DNA of 27,077 nucleotides from Nitrospirales bacterium (GTDB lineage Bacteria; Nitrospirota; Nitrospiria; Nitrospirales; UBA8639): contig JAJDBO010000028.1 in NCBI GenBank assembly GCA_029261305.1, forward strand, positions 1 through 27,077, read 5' to 3'. Of the stretch, positions 1 through 8,600 are shown one piece after another. The notes under the pieces were generated by a model, which was not told the origin of the DNA, did not search any database, and saw nothing but the letters and a program-made list of their open reading frames with translations. Numbering within the stretch: the first letter of the stretch is position 1; the number at the start of each line of letters is the position of its first letter. Position numbers and translations under genes: made by a program.

Positions 1-8
1 GCTCGCCT

Positions 9-650
9 GTGAGCACAATTATTTATGGGATCCTGTGGATCCTCTGTCGAAGCCTGAGTCACCTCTTCCTTCGATACCGAACGAATGGCACGGAACATAT
101 TCCCCAATCTGGTGGGGTCCTCATAGCTGCCAACCATGCTAGCTATACGGATATCCCCTTGCTCGGGTGTGGGGTACGGCGACGTCTTTTCTTTTTAGGT
201 CGAGCCAATTTGTTCCCGAACCCAGTGTTGAGCTGGATGTTACGCTCAATTGGCTGGATTCCATTGCACCATACACGCTGGGATCGAAAAGCCTTTCAGT
301 ATGCTGTCGAGATGCTGAAGGCAGGTAAGACTGTCGTTATTTTTCCTGAAGGCACTCGAACCTCAGATGGAAACCTTCGGCCAGGGAAGCCTGGGATAGG
401 AATGATGGTCGCTGAGGCTCAATGCCCTGTTATTCCTGCCTACATTGACGGAACCTTTCAGGTGTTACCAATGGGCGCCTGCTGGTTACGAAGGCATCCG
501 GTATCGGTAAGTTTTGGAGAGCCTTTGGACTTTCACCAAGACATGGAAAAATATCAAGGAAGAGAGCTTTACACACATATTAGTCAAACCGTCATGGACC
601 GGATTGCTGAAATAGGTTGCGTGGGACAATCATCGACACCGGCATTATAA
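9..650 (+). CDS. plsC: 1-acyl-sn-glycerol-3-phosphate acyltransferase (PlsC family)
   Basis: The product would acylate lysophosphatidic acid to phosphatidic acid at the inner membrane in phospholipid synthesis. The 213-residue protein has the acyltransferase motifs in order: the H-x4-D catalytic block NHASYTD at residues 42-48 (His43, Asp48), the substrate-binding block FPEGTR at 112-117, and PAYIDG at 143-148. A short hydrophobic N-terminus precedes them. The start is GTG at 9. In another frame a TGA sits at 10-12, so an upstream gene probably ends here with a GTGA overlap. In related genomes cytidylate kinase often precedes rpsA, so cmk is a reasonable guess, but only three codons are visible. 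The rpsA gene follows after 86 bp on the same strand. The family assignment is secure; the exact acyl substrate cannot be read from sequence. Confidence 0.9.
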   Translation: MSTIIYGILWILCRSLSHLFLRYRTNGTEHIPQSGGVLIAANHASYTDIPLLGCGVRRRLFFLGRANLFPNPVLSWMLRSIGWIPLHHTRWDRKAFQYAVEMLKAGKTVVIFPEGTRTSDGNLRPGKPGIGMMVAEAQCPVIPAYIDGTFQVLPMGACWLRRHPVSVSFGEPLDFHQDMEKYQGRELYTHISQTVMDRIAEIGCVGQSSTPAL

Positions 651-736
651 ACCTGGGAATCTAGCCTCCACGTTGGCTTCAAACTAGAAATCCCATCACC
701 TCCGTCGCTAATTGCGAATGAAGACTAAGGAACAGA

Positions 737-2449
737 ATGAGTACTATGTCTAACCCCATTGTTGAAGAATTTGATCAGGCAACATTAGCCGCCCTGTATG
801 AAGAAACCTTTCGGAATTTTGAAGAAGGCACCATTACTGAAGGTCGGGTGGTAGCCATCCAAAAAGACCGGGTGATTGTCGATATTGGTTATAAATCAGA
901 AGGCGTGATTCCCATGAATCAGTTCCTTCCTGACGAACTTCCGACCCTGGCCATGGGAGACAAACTACAGGTCTATATTGAACAGCGCGAAGATTCTGAT
1001 GGGAATCTGGTTTTGTCCAAAGAAAAAGCGGACAAAATGAAGATATGGGAAGAGCTAGAAGTTTCCCACACCGAAGAAAAAGAAGTGCAAGGAAAAGTCG
1101 TATCCCGAATAAAGGGCGGCATGATGGTCGATATCGGGGTTAAAGCCTTTCTCCCTGGCTCTCAAATCGACTTAACGCCAGTCAGAGATTTAGATAGCCT
1201 CGTTGGCAAAACCTTCCCCTTCAAAATTATTAAGATTAACCATCGACGCGGAAATGTCGTCATCTCACGACGAGCCTTATTAGAAGAAACACGCGATAAA
1301 AAACGCAAGACGACCTTAGCGACCTTAGCCGAAGGGCAGTTAATCGAAGGGGCAGTCAAAAACATTACGGACTACGGAGCGTTCCTGGACCTTGGGGGCA
1401 TTGATGGACTCTTGCACATCACGGATATTTCTTGGGGCCGCGTTGGGCATCCTTCCGATATGTTCTCTGTTGGTGATCGCCTAGAAGTCCTCGTTCTGAA
1501 ATATGACAAGGAGTCCGGAAGAATTTCTCTCGGTTTAAAGCAGAAGACTGCCGATCCATGGATGGAAATCGCGGCCAAATACCCCGAAGGCTCGCGTGTG
1601 GCTGGGAAAGTTGTCAGCTTGACTGATTACGGAGCATTCGTGGAATTAGAGCCTGGAGTCGAAGGACTCGTCCACGTGTCGGAAATGTCATGGACTCATG
1701 AAGTGCGACATCCATCGCGCGTTGTCGCGGTTGGTGATGCCATTGATGCTCAAGTCCTTCATGTCGATCAGCAGGGTCGTAAGATTTCTCTTGGTATGAA
1801 ACAAACAGCCCCAAACCCATGGGACATTATCCAATCGCGGTATCCTGTTGGGACTCAGATCGAAGGTAAAGTCAAAAGCGTCACCGATTTTGGCGCGTTT
1901 GTGGGCCTAGACGAAGGCATTGATGGTCTGATTCATATTTCGGATATGTCCTGGACTAAGCACATTAAACATCCGTCTGAATTATTCAAAAAGGCTCAAC
2001 GAGTGGAAGCGGTCATCTTGCGAATCGACAAAGAAAAAGAACGCTTATCCCTTGGGTTCAAACAGCTGACGTCGGATCCTTGGGAAACCGAAATTCCCTC
2101 CCGTTATCAAGTCGGCGGATCGGCCACCGGCACCATTGCGAAAATTGCAGACTTTGGCGTATTCGTGGAGTTAGAGGGCGATGTCGAAGGACTCATTCAC
2201 ATTAGTGAAACCGGCCAGGATAGCCAAGGCAAGCTAGAAGAGATGTTTAAAATTGGTGAATCCATTACCGCCAAAGTCGTTAAAGTTGATTGTGAAGAAC
2301 GAAAGATTGCCCTGAGTGCACGAGAACATTCCGCAGATGCGGACACCAAGGACCTCGACGCTTATAATAGTGGGCAACAGGAATTCGATCAAAGCCTTGG
2401 ACGAGCAGCACAAGACAAAGAAGCCACCACCGAACAGGAAAGTGAGTAA
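737..2449 (+). CDS. rpsA: 30S ribosomal protein S1
   Basis: S1 binds mRNA upstream of the start codon and helps bring it to the 30S subunit. The 570-residue protein contains six S1 (OB-fold) domains, at roughly residues 28-97, 114-180, 199-269, 283-356, 370-444 and 457-529. Domains 3 to 6 carry the typical DYGAF or DFGAF/DFGVF strand followed by GLLHIT or GLIHIS. The first two domains are more divergent, as in other S1 proteins, where they dock onto the ribosome. An acidic, Gln/Glu-rich tail follows. The ATG at 737 has an AAGGA ribosome site at 727-731. Length and domain number match the classic Gram-negative form. The gene lies between plsC and sppA, and an IHF-type gene follows sppA, which resembles the widespread rpsA-ihfB linkage. 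Confidence 0.97.
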   Translation: MSTMSNPIVEEFDQATLAALYEETFRNFEEGTITEGRVVAIQKDRVIVDIGYKSEGVIPMNQFLPDELPTLAMGDKLQVYIEQREDSDGNLVLSKEKADKMKIWEELEVSHTEEKEVQGKVVSRIKGGMMVDIGVKAFLPGSQIDLTPVRDLDSLVGKTFPFKIIKINHRRGNVVISRRALLEETRDKKRKTTLATLAEGQLIEGAVKNITDYGAFLDLGGIDGLLHITDISWGRVGHPSDMFSVGDRLEVLVLKYDKESGRISLGLKQKTADPWMEIAAKYPEGSRVAGKVVSLTDYGAFVELEPGVEGLVHVSEMSWTHEVRHPSRVVAVGDAIDAQVLHVDQQGRKISLGMKQTAPNPWDIIQSRYPVGTQIEGKVKSVTDFGAFVGLDEGIDGLIHISDMSWTKHIKHPSELFKKAQRVEAVILRIDKEKERLSLGFKQLTSDPWETEIPSRYQVGGSATGTIAKIADFGVFVELEGDVEGLIHISETGQDSQGKLEEMFKIGESITAKVVKVDCEERKIALSAREHSADADTKDLDAYNSGQQEFDQSLGRAAQDKEATTEQESE

Positions 2450-2472
2450 CCCTCTACTCGTCAGGGAACACC

Positions 2473-3366
2473 ATGTCTGAAGACACTGCATCAAAGCCAA
2501 AATCCTCTCGCTGGCGTCGTATTTTTTGGATGCTGGCGGGGGCATTGCTATTGACGATGATCGGAAAAAGTTTGCTGCCTGACCTGGCGGGAATTGGACA
2601 AGAACGCATTGCCCTCATCAGAATTCAAGGGCCCATTCTTGATTCCCAAACCACAGTCAATGAACTTCAACAGTTTGGTGAAGACCCATTGGTCAAAGCC
2701 ATTGTTATTCGTATTGATAGCCCAGGCGGGGGAGTCGCCCCCTCACAGGAAATCTATAATGCGGTCAAGCGGGTCCGAAAGGATAATCATAAAACCATCG
2801 TGGCATCGATGGGCACCGTTGCGGCATCCGGGGGCTATTATATCGCGGTGGCCTCAGATCGCATCTTGGCCAATCCAGGCACATTGACTGGAAGCATTGG
2901 GGTCATCATGCAATTAGCGAATTTCGAAGACCTCATGGAGAAAATTGGCGTCCGTAATACGGTCATTAAAAGTGGACGATATAAAGACGTGGGCTCTCCC
3001 TTTCGAACCATGAGTGATGATGAGCAGCAATATTTGCAAACCGTGATGGATGATGCACACCGTCAATTTATCGAAGCCGTGGCGGATGGTCGATCATTGG
3101 ATATTGCGGATGTCGAGATTCTGGCTGATGGTCGAATCTTCACAGGGCAACAAGCCAAGGATGTGTTACTGGTTGATGAACTTGGCGACCTCCACCAAGC
3201 GATCAAACTTGCCGCAGAGATGAGTGGAATGAAAGAACATCCGTACGTGGTCGAAACGCAAAAAGCCTTTTCCTTGCAGGAGTTTTTAGGAAATAGATTT
3301 TTAGGGGAGGCTGTAGGGTTGCCCATCAAAACCGGTCTAAACCTCATGTATTTCATGGCTTTATAG
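2473..3366 (+). CDS. sppA: signal peptide peptidase SppA, short form
   Basis: SppA is a membrane-anchored serine protease that degrades signal peptides left after export. This is the short (about 300-residue) single-domain form found in Bacillus rather than the double-length E. coli form. An N-terminal basic stretch is followed by one membrane helix at about residues 18-36. The ClpP-like fold shows the RIDSPGGG oxyanion region at 80-87, the nucleophile Ser119 in AASGGYY, and the general base Lys171 in GRYKD, 52 residues later, which is the expected spacing. The start at 2473 has an AGGGA site at 2463-2467. It lies 23 bp after rpsA and is probably cotranscribed with it. Confidence in function is high. 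Confidence 0.93.
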   Translation: MSEDTASKPKSSRWRRIFWMLAGALLLTMIGKSLLPDLAGIGQERIALIRIQGPILDSQTTVNELQQFGEDPLVKAIVIRIDSPGGGVAPSQEIYNAVKRVRKDNHKTIVASMGTVAASGGYYIAVASDRILANPGTLTGSIGVIMQLANFEDLMEKIGVRNTVIKSGRYKDVGSPFRTMSDDEQQYLQTVMDDAHRQFIEAVADGRSLDIADVEILADGRIFTGQQAKDVLLVDELGDLHQAIKLAAEMSGMKEHPYVVETQKAFSLQEFLGNRFLGEAVGLPIKTGLNLMYFMAL

Positions 3367-3410
3367 CGAGTGCAAAGAATACCAGTTGATTTATTGCTGT
3401 TACACCCTAA

Positions 3411-3438
3411 TTCAGGCATGCCAAGAGTCTCATATAAT
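3411..3438 (+). promoter_or_regulatory. possible sigma-70 promoter for the IHF/HU gene
   Basis: A perfect TATAAT lies at 3433-3438, 21 bp before the start codon at 3460. The best -35 partner at 16-bp spacing is TTCAGG at 3411-3416, which matches only three of six consensus positions. The 93-bp gap after sppA leaves room for an independent promoter. The -10 match could be chance. Confidence 0.35.
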
Positions 3439-3459
3439 GACAGATCAAGGAGAGGGGCA

Positions 3460-3741
3460 ATGACCAAAGCGCACTTGATTGAAAAAGTCACGGAAAAAGC
3501 AACGGCGTTAAGTCGACGGGATGCAGAAAAAGTTGTGAACTGCATATTTGACTCTATCCGCGATGCCTTGAAAAATGGGGAAAAAACTGAAATTCGCGGA
3601 TTCGGAAGCTTCCGCCTACGGATTCGTCGCACCAAAGACGGTCGAAACCCCAAAACTGGAGAGACCGTCGCAGTTCCCGAAAAACGGATGCCGTTCTTTA
3701 AGGCCGGAAAAGAAATTAAAGAATTGCTCAATAGCGAATAG
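3460..3741 (+). CDS. integration host factor / HU family DNA-bending protein (IHF-beta-like)
   Basis: This is a 93-residue DNA-bending protein of the bacterial histone-like family. The signature EIRGFGSF is at about residues 46-53, and the DNA-contacting arm GRNPKTGE with the following proline is at about 62-69; the protein ends in FKAGKEIKELL. The IRGFGSF form and the position after rpsA point to an IHF beta-type subunit, although it may act as an HU-like homodimer. The frame is open back to 3370, but I take the ATG at 3460: an AAGGAG ribosome site at 3447-3452 fits it exactly, and the preceding 30 codons do not resemble the family. IHF is relevant to this window because it commonly assists sigma-54 promoters, two candidates for which lie further along. 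Confidence 0.92.
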   Translation: MTKAHLIEKVTEKATALSRRDAEKVVNCIFDSIRDALKNGEKTEIRGFGSFRLRIRRTKDGRNPKTGETVAVPEKRMPFFKAGKEIKELLNSE

Positions 3742-3755
3742 TTAGGAATACACTC

Positions 3756-4745
3756 ATGAGTTCTTCAGAATCTGAATCCAAAACATCGACCCCAACCTGG
3801 ACACCAGATGCCCTTGAACGTATAGAGCGGGCTCCAATTTTTCTCCGTGGCATGGTCAAACGGTTAGCTGAAAAAAAAGCTGGCGAACTTGGACGGGAAG
3901 AAATTACCGGAGAACTCCTCGATCAATTCAAAGCACAAATGATGGGAGGGATGGGAGGTGAGGCCGGCATGGCCGAAGCCGCCGATCAAATGGCCAAAGG
4001 TCGTTTACCTTGGACAGCTGAAGCTAAGAAGCGCTTAGAAACCGTCCCTGAATTCATGCGTGCCATGACTCAGCAAATCGCGGAAGAAGTGGCTCGCGAA
4101 GGTGGGCATATGGAAGTGAATGTCGACCTGTTTGAAAAAGTTGAATCCATGGGGGAACGTACCGAGGAGGTACTGACGCCTCTCGAATGGACGGCGGGTG
4201 CTCAAGAGATGTTGCGTGATAAAATTAAAGACTCTCCTCCCATCGCGCTTGAATTTGTGACCGATATGCTCAAGCATGATGCGGAAGATTTAGCACGTGA
4301 ATCTGGACTTACGGTCATTGATGAACAAACCCTGACCAAAATTTGGGAATCCCCTCAGGAACAAGTCTCTTGGAACGATGAAGCCTGGAAACGCTTGAAT
4401 ACATCACCGGACTTTGTCCGTAGCGGCATTCGAAAAGCTGCTGAACGTCGTGCGAGAAAATTAGGGTTAAAAGAAATTGATTCTGAACACCTCACGGTAT
4501 TCCGAAATGAAGCTATGATGAAAGCCGTGAAACGCATTCGCGCTTTTGGCTATCAAGAACTTACCTTCGACGCCTTTGATGATGCCATTCACAAAGTCAA
4601 ACGGCTCAAAGGCAATGATCAAGCCGAACAACGCCTTTCTGAAATTAAAGAGTTTATGACAAAGGAAAAACCTGAAGTCGGAGTGTTGGGCGAAGAATTG
4701 ATGGGTCGATTTCGAAAGTATCTCAAAGGCGAAGGCAAGCTCTAA
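3756..4745 (+). CDS. protein with four tandem PCP_red-type repeats, function unknown
   Basis: This 329-residue protein is built from four repeats of about 47 residues, at roughly 14-60, 84-130, 143-196 and 204-250. Each begins with a W-x3-A segment, then a Pro-Phe-(L/M/V)-R helix (PIFLRG, PEFMRA, PDFVRS), then an alkaline helix with an A-x-x-x-G or A-x-x-E pattern and a final EI/EV-type strand. This is the pattern of the small domain at the C-terminus of the ChlB/BchB subunit of dark protochlorophyllide reductase. No BchB catalytic body is present, and the whole protein has no cysteine, so it cannot ligate an iron-sulfur cluster by Cys. It has no signal peptide or membrane helix. A helical, charged tail follows to 329. 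It starts 14 bp after the IHF gene with a weak TAGGAA site. I recognise the domain but not the job. Confidence 0.8.
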   Translation: MSSSESESKTSTPTWTPDALERIERAPIFLRGMVKRLAEKKAGELGREEITGELLDQFKAQMMGGMGGEAGMAEAADQMAKGRLPWTAEAKKRLETVPEFMRAMTQQIAEEVAREGGHMEVNVDLFEKVESMGERTEEVLTPLEWTAGAQEMLRDKIKDSPPIALEFVTDMLKHDAEDLARESGLTVIDEQTLTKIWESPQEQVSWNDEAWKRLNTSPDFVRSGIRKAAERRARKLGLKEIDSEHLTVFRNEAMMKAVKRIRAFGYQELTFDAFDDAIHKVKRLKGNDQAEQRLSEIKEFMTKEKPEVGVLGEELMGRFRKYLKGEGKL

Positions 4746-4798
4746 AAACCATCATCGCCTCTGGCATTTCATATCTCACAAAAAGAGAAACCGCTTCA

Positions 4799-5419
4799 CT
4801 ATCCTGCTCTCGCAGCCTCACGGGCCAATTGATCGACAATCTCGTTGTACTTCTCTCCTGAATGGGCGAGGACTTTTCCCCATCGAAGGTCCATCCCATG
4901 GGCCTTTACGGTAGAGACATAGGCCTGCGTAAACGGTGTTTTGGCCTTCCAAAAACCTTTCACCCATTCTGCTAATCCTTGATAATCATAATAAATGGTC
5001 GCACTAGGAATACCCTGAGCATGGCACCAATCTAAGGCTTTCAATACCGCCTGAATCTCTCCCGCCACGTTGCGGTGTTGCCGGGCTTCTTCGGGAATAT
5101 CATTTCCACTGGCGCGATGAATCTCACGATCCCCTTCGAGGATGAGATAGCCCCATCCTAATTGCATGTCGTCCCCACCATTATGAATACAAGATCCATC
5201 CACCCATATATCTACTGCCGTGGATGACTTGGACGATCCATCGGTTCCAATATCAAGCGTGGGTTCAGCTGCATCAACATCCAGAAACGATTGAGCATCA
5301 GCTTGAGTTTTAAAGGATTTATAGATCGCTCCAGGATACCCTTTTACCTGCGACACACAAGAATCCCAAGAAGTATAAATTCCTGGCGAACGACCAACTC
5401 GGACTGCGTAGAATTTCAT
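4799..5419 (-). CDS. rnhA: ribonuclease H1 with N-terminal hybrid-binding (viroplasmin-like) domain
   Basis: The enzyme would cut the RNA strand of RNA:DNA hybrids. Residues 2-46 form the hybrid-binding domain, with FYAVRVGR, GIYTSW and a final FKTQADAQSFL, the type seen in eukaryotic RNase H1 and caulimovirus protein VI. After a linker rich in Ser, Thr and Asp, the RNase H fold runs from about 70 to 203. The carboxylates are all visible: Asp74 in VDGS, Glu121 in AGEIQAV, Asp145 in YYDYQG and Asp196 in NEIVDQLA. The flap His is His186 in AHSG. The first is VDGS rather than the usual TDGS. It lies 8 bp after the TPR lipoprotein gene on the same strand with only a weak ribosome site, so translation may be coupled. 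Confidence 0.9.
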   Translation of the reverse strand: MKFYAVRVGRSPGIYTSWDSCVSQVKGYPGAIYKSFKTQADAQSFLDVDAAEPTLDIGTDGSSKSSTAVDIWVDGSCIHNGGDDMQLGWGYLILEGDREIHRASGNDIPEEARQHRNVAGEIQAVLKALDWCHAQGIPSATIYYDYQGLAEWVKGFWKAKTPFTQAYVSTVKAHGMDLRWGKVLAHSGEKYNEIVDQLAREAARAG

Positions 5420-5427
5420 CGAATGAA

Positions 5428-6558
5428 CTATTTCCCTTTGAGCCGCTTTACGCGTTCTTCAACTAGTAACACCCGTGGCTCTTCCTCTGGAATTCCCTCG
5501 ACCAAGGCTAGATAGGTCTCGTATTCTTCAATCGCCCGTCGCTTATTCACCTTCTCCAACACCTCGGCTAAATTAAACCGGGCTCGCGCATAATTAGGTC
5601 GCAACACAATGGCCTTTTTAAAAAGTTCAACGGCCTGTGCCTGTTTATTCTGCTGCACCAACACACTCCCAAGGTTATTGATCACCTCAGGAACGTTTGG
5701 CCTAATTTCAAGAGCTTTTTCCAATTGTAATTGGGCTTCAGCCATTTGCCCAGTTTCTCGAAGAGCTAAACCAAGACGATGATGGGATTCAGCCAATCTC
5801 ACTTCATTCTTAAACCCGTATTCAAGAGCTCGGCGATAGGCATCGACAGCCACCTCGGGTTGTCGCTGGCCACATGACAAAAATAACGCAGCTTCTCCCC
5901 GAGCAAATTGTTGAAGAGCCAGAAACTTGTTGTCCTTACTCAGGGCAGATTCCTTGGCTTTCTCTTCTGAGATTGTCCGGACCAAACCTGGCAAATAGGA
6001 TTCTTGATAACTAGACAGTAACTGTTCGTAAGGGTCGATGGCCATGGAAGCAACTAATAATTCAGGATGATCTTCGTCATCGAGCACAAGATAATGTGTG
6101 GTACTCAATTTATCCCCGGTCCGAAAGAGAACCCCAGATTTAGCCTTGGTACTTTGTAGCAGTTGGGTGGGATCAAGGAAGAAGGCTGAAGAGGGAGGTA
6201 ATTCAGACAGGGTTTGACGCAAGACCGGATAGGGTTCCAGGTTCAACCCAGAGATGAATCGAAAAATCGCCCCAACCAGAATGTCCTCCTCATTAAAAAA
6301 ATAGAACCGATCGTGATCTGGTTGACTGCTCTGAGATAATCGTTGAAGTCGTTCCCCAGAACCCCAGGGTTCCTTGGAAAAGGTGGTCCCTTTCCAGGAA
6401 TTGAGAACGAGGGTTTTGTCATCACAGAGCTTGGTCGAGCCCAACAGAATAAGATCGCTCGCTGATGGGGGAAGTCCGGGTTCAGGCTGAGGAGGAGTAC
6501 TACAGGCCGTCCACGCAATAAGGCCCACAAAGACCAAGACCGCTCGGGAACATTTCAA
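5428..6558 (-). CDS. TPR-repeat lipoprotein, function unknown
   Basis: The product is a predicted lipoprotein with tetratricopeptide repeats near its C-terminus. No ATG exists before the signal sequence. A TTG at 6627 is possible, but I prefer the TTG at 6558. From there the protein starts MKCSRAV, runs through a hydrophobic core and reaches Cys19 in AWTAC, a lipobox-like site although Trp at -3 is unusual. Counted this way it is 376 residues. The middle has no motif I recognise. Roughly the last 150 residues hold at least three TPRs, with the classic LGLALRETGQ, LGSVLVQQNK and FNLAEVLEKV helices, so it probably scaffolds protein contacts at the envelope. It is followed by the RNase H1 gene. 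The start codon is uncertain; the TPR and lipoprotein calls are firm. Confidence 0.75.
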   Translation of the reverse strand: MKCSRAVLVFVGLIAWTACSTPPQPEPGLPPSASDLILLGSTKLCDDKTLVLNSWKGTTFSKEPWGSGERLQRLSQSSQPDHDRFYFFNEEDILVGAIFRFISGLNLEPYPVLRQTLSELPPSSAFFLDPTQLLQSTKAKSGVLFRTGDKLSTTHYLVLDDEDHPELLVASMAIDPYEQLLSSYQESYLPGLVRTISEEKAKESALSKDNKFLALQQFARGEAALFLSCGQRQPEVAVDAYRRALEYGFKNEVRLAESHHRLGLALRETGQMAEAQLQLEKALEIRPNVPEVINNLGSVLVQQNKQAQAVELFKKAIVLRPNYARARFNLAEVLEKVNKRRAIEEYETYLALVEGIPEEEPRVLLVEERVKRLKGK

Positions 6559-6661
6559 GAGAAACGGCCCTGTAGGAGCGTCGTGGGTCTTCGCTAGAAT
6601 ATCACATGAAAAAAAAATGAGCCGCAAGGGAAAGCCACGTCGATGCGTGAAATAGATGAAG

Positions 6662-6736
6662 TGGTGGGCGATACTGGTATCGAACCAGTGACCTCTTCCG
6701 TGTGAGGGAAGCGCTCTCCCACTGAGCTAATCGCCC
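6662..6736 (-). tRNA. tRNA-Val (anticodon CAC), CCA encoded
   Basis: Read on the minus strand, the 75 bases fold fully. The acceptor stem is GGGCGAT paired with ATCGCCC. The D stem is GCTC/GAGC, and the anticodon stem is CTTCC/GGAAG with loop CTCACAC. The T stem is ACTGG/CCAGT with loop TTCGATA. The discriminator A is followed by a genomically encoded CCA. Anticodon CAC reads the valine codon GUG. The GGGCGATTAGCTCAG 5' end is typical of tRNA-Val. Confidence 0.97.
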
Positions 6737-6927
6737 GTAAATTCTGATTTTATCATAGCCACATTGAACCTGACAACGAAACAACTTCTAAACTTCCATT
6801 CACATTCGCCATTGGCTAATTCAGGCACTCTACCAACTTTTCTTGACATCCAAGGGATCCAGAGGCAGAGTACCCAACCTGTTTATGCTCAGTAAGGGTC
6901 GCTCAATTATTTCCCTAAATTTTTCTC

Positions 6928-8178
6928 ATGAATGAGTTTGGCAAAGGACGGCCAACGCAACGAAACTTATTTCCTGTTTTTGCAGGAAAGCACCAGAATG
7001 CCCAGCAAGGTCGACTGAGCACTTTCCTTTGTGCCGTGTCGGGGCTACTGCTTCTTCTCCTCGATATTTTCGTTTCCGCACCTTGGCCCATTCCATTTTT
7101 ATATGTATTCGTAGTTTTGATATCCTGGTGGGTACCCACCCGTCATGGATTATTCGCCGCAACGAGTTGGGGTTCAATCCTGATCCTCCTGGGAGCCTTC
7201 AATGCTCCGACGTTTCAAGAAAACCCAACGGATTCTTATAATAGAATCCTTGCCCTGATCCTCGCATGGTCCCTCGCCTTACTTTTGGGAAAAATAAAAA
7301 ATGAAGAAGTGGTGTTAGCTGAAACTTTACGAGAAAAAACCACACAACTGGATCAGACCCATTCGGATCTTCAGGCGAACATTCTCCACCGAAAAAAAAC
7401 TGAACTGGATATGGCCCATCTTAATAGTACGCTCTTGGAACAAAACCAGGAACTTGAGACGATTGTCAGCGTAGCCTCCCACGACCTTCGATCACCATTA
7501 GTCAATATCCAAGGGTTTAGCAAAGAACTCGCCCATTCCCACCGCCAGCTCCAAGGGCTTCTCGAATCGCATAAACTCGCCCCTTCAGTGAAACAAGGTG
7601 TGATGGCCATTCTTGATGGTGATATCCCAGAATCACTCCATTACATCCAAGCTGGGGCAAAAAAAATGGAGGGCCTCCTGCATGGACTGTTGCGTTTTTC
7701 GCGATTAGGTCGGTTGTCCTTGAAGTTTGAAGATCTCAACATGAACGACATGATCGCTGGAATAATTATGGGTATGGAATATCAGTTGAAAGAAAAAGGC
7801 ATTGCCCTGCAAATCGAAGACCTCCCCAATTGTACAGGGGATGCGACTCTGGTGAATCAACTGTTTTTCAATTTGATTGACAATGCACAGAAATATGTTT
7901 CACCCATCCGACCCGGAATGATTCGCATCACAGGTGTTCGCGAGAATGGGTATTCAAAGTACGGTGTCGAAGATAACGGTATTGGAATCAGGGAAGACCA
8001 TCAAGAAAGAATTTTTCAGATGTTTCACCGCCTCAACCCGTCAACCGGAGGAGGACAAGGCCTAGGCCTCACCATTGTCCGTCGGATCGTGGAACGACAT
8101 AAGGGACAGTTAGCGATACATTCTCTCACCGACCGTGGAACCACCTTTACCGTTTCCCTACCTCTCTCGCTAGAATAG
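6928..8178 (+). CDS. membrane-bound sensor histidine kinase (orphan)
   Basis: This 416-residue kinase has an N-terminal membrane region, with hydrophobic segments at about 31-50, 53-70, 74-91 and 106-121. It has no sizeable extracytoplasmic domain, so the sensor is probably intramembrane or in the bilayer. A coiled coil at 125-178 leads to the HisKA domain with phosphoacceptor His185 in ASHDLRSP. The ATPase domain carries the N box (NLIDNAQKY, 315-323), G1 box (EDNGIGI, 348-354) and G2 box (GGGQGLGL, 374-381), all intact. No receiver is attached and no response regulator gene is adjacent, so its partner is elsewhere. There is no clear ribosome site before the ATG at 6928. It lies 191 bp beyond the divergent tRNA gene. 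Confidence 0.9.
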   Translation: MNEFGKGRPTQRNLFPVFAGKHQNAQQGRLSTFLCAVSGLLLLLLDIFVSAPWPIPFLYVFVVLISWWVPTRHGLFAATSWGSILILLGAFNAPTFQENPTDSYNRILALILAWSLALLLGKIKNEEVVLAETLREKTTQLDQTHSDLQANILHRKKTELDMAHLNSTLLEQNQELETIVSVASHDLRSPLVNIQGFSKELAHSHRQLQGLLESHKLAPSVKQGVMAILDGDIPESLHYIQAGAKKMEGLLHGLLRFSRLGRLSLKFEDLNMNDMIAGIIMGMEYQLKEKGIALQIEDLPNCTGDATLVNQLFFNLIDNAQKYVSPIRPGMIRITGVRENGYSKYGVEDNGIGIREDHQERIFQMFHRLNPSTGGGQGLGLTIVRRIVERHKGQLAIHSLTDRGTTFTVSLPLSLE

Positions 8179-8329
8179 AACCTCGCCTTCTTTTTTTCTC
8201 TTTCTCATACCCAAATATTTTGCTGATCTAATTGGAGGGAACATCGCTCACATTAAAGATTGACTCAACACCATACCCCTCATTAGAATTCTAAGAGAAA
8301 TTATACTTAAATAATAATATCGATATTTC

Positions 8330-8360
8330 TTGACATTGATTACCAAAAGGTTCATATAGA
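8330..8360 (+). promoter_or_regulatory. candidate sigma-70 promoter in AT-rich gap
   Basis: A perfect TTGACA at 8330-8335 is followed by CATATA at 8353-8358 (17-bp spacing) or TATAGA at 8355-8360 (19-bp spacing). It sits in the AT-rich part of the gap, about 70 bp before a small reading frame and about 515 bp before the hybrid kinase. This is pattern evidence only. Confidence 0.3.
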
Positions 8361-8432
8361 GTCTTAACTAAGGGTTTACACTTTATTAAATATATTTTTC
8401 CTTGTTTTTTTAAGCCTTTAGGAAAATATCTT

Positions 8433-8600
8433 ATGAATAACCGATGGACGCAAATCACAATTATTTTCTCTCATTCGACCAACCATTTTTGGCTATCACT
8501 CAACCCCCTTTCATTCGGCTTTTTTCCAAGCGTCATTCTTTTTGATCTCATTCTTTTATTTCATCATGCGGTGATGCCATCACCTCCCCCTTTGGTATGA
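8433..8600 (+). CDS. possible small hydrophobic peptide, 55 aa
   Basis: An ATG at 8433 opens a 55-codon frame ending in TGA at 8598-8600. The peptide begins MNNRWTQITI and has a hydrophobic stretch around residues 28-45 (PLSFGFF then VILFDLILLF), so a single membrane segment is possible. An AGGA lies nine bases upstream, and a promoter-like TTGACA pair about 70 bp upstream. Composition is Phe- and His-rich, and I recognise no family. An open frame of this size in AT-rich DNA may well be chance. Confidence 0.2.
   Translation: MNNRWTQITIIFSHSTNHFWLSLNPLSFGFFPSVILFDLILLFHHAVMPSPPPLV

Noticed and set aside
3370..3459. Upstream extension of the IHF/HU frame.
   Set aside because: Thirty non-family residues and no ribosome site, whereas AAGGAG fits the ATG at 3460 exactly and a TATAAT lies inside the extension.
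6602..6784. 60-codon minus-strand frame.
   Set aside because: It runs across the tRNA-Val gene and has no coding signal.
6843..6848. TTGACA upstream of the membrane kinase.
   Set aside because: No acceptable -10 hexamer at 16-19 bp spacing.
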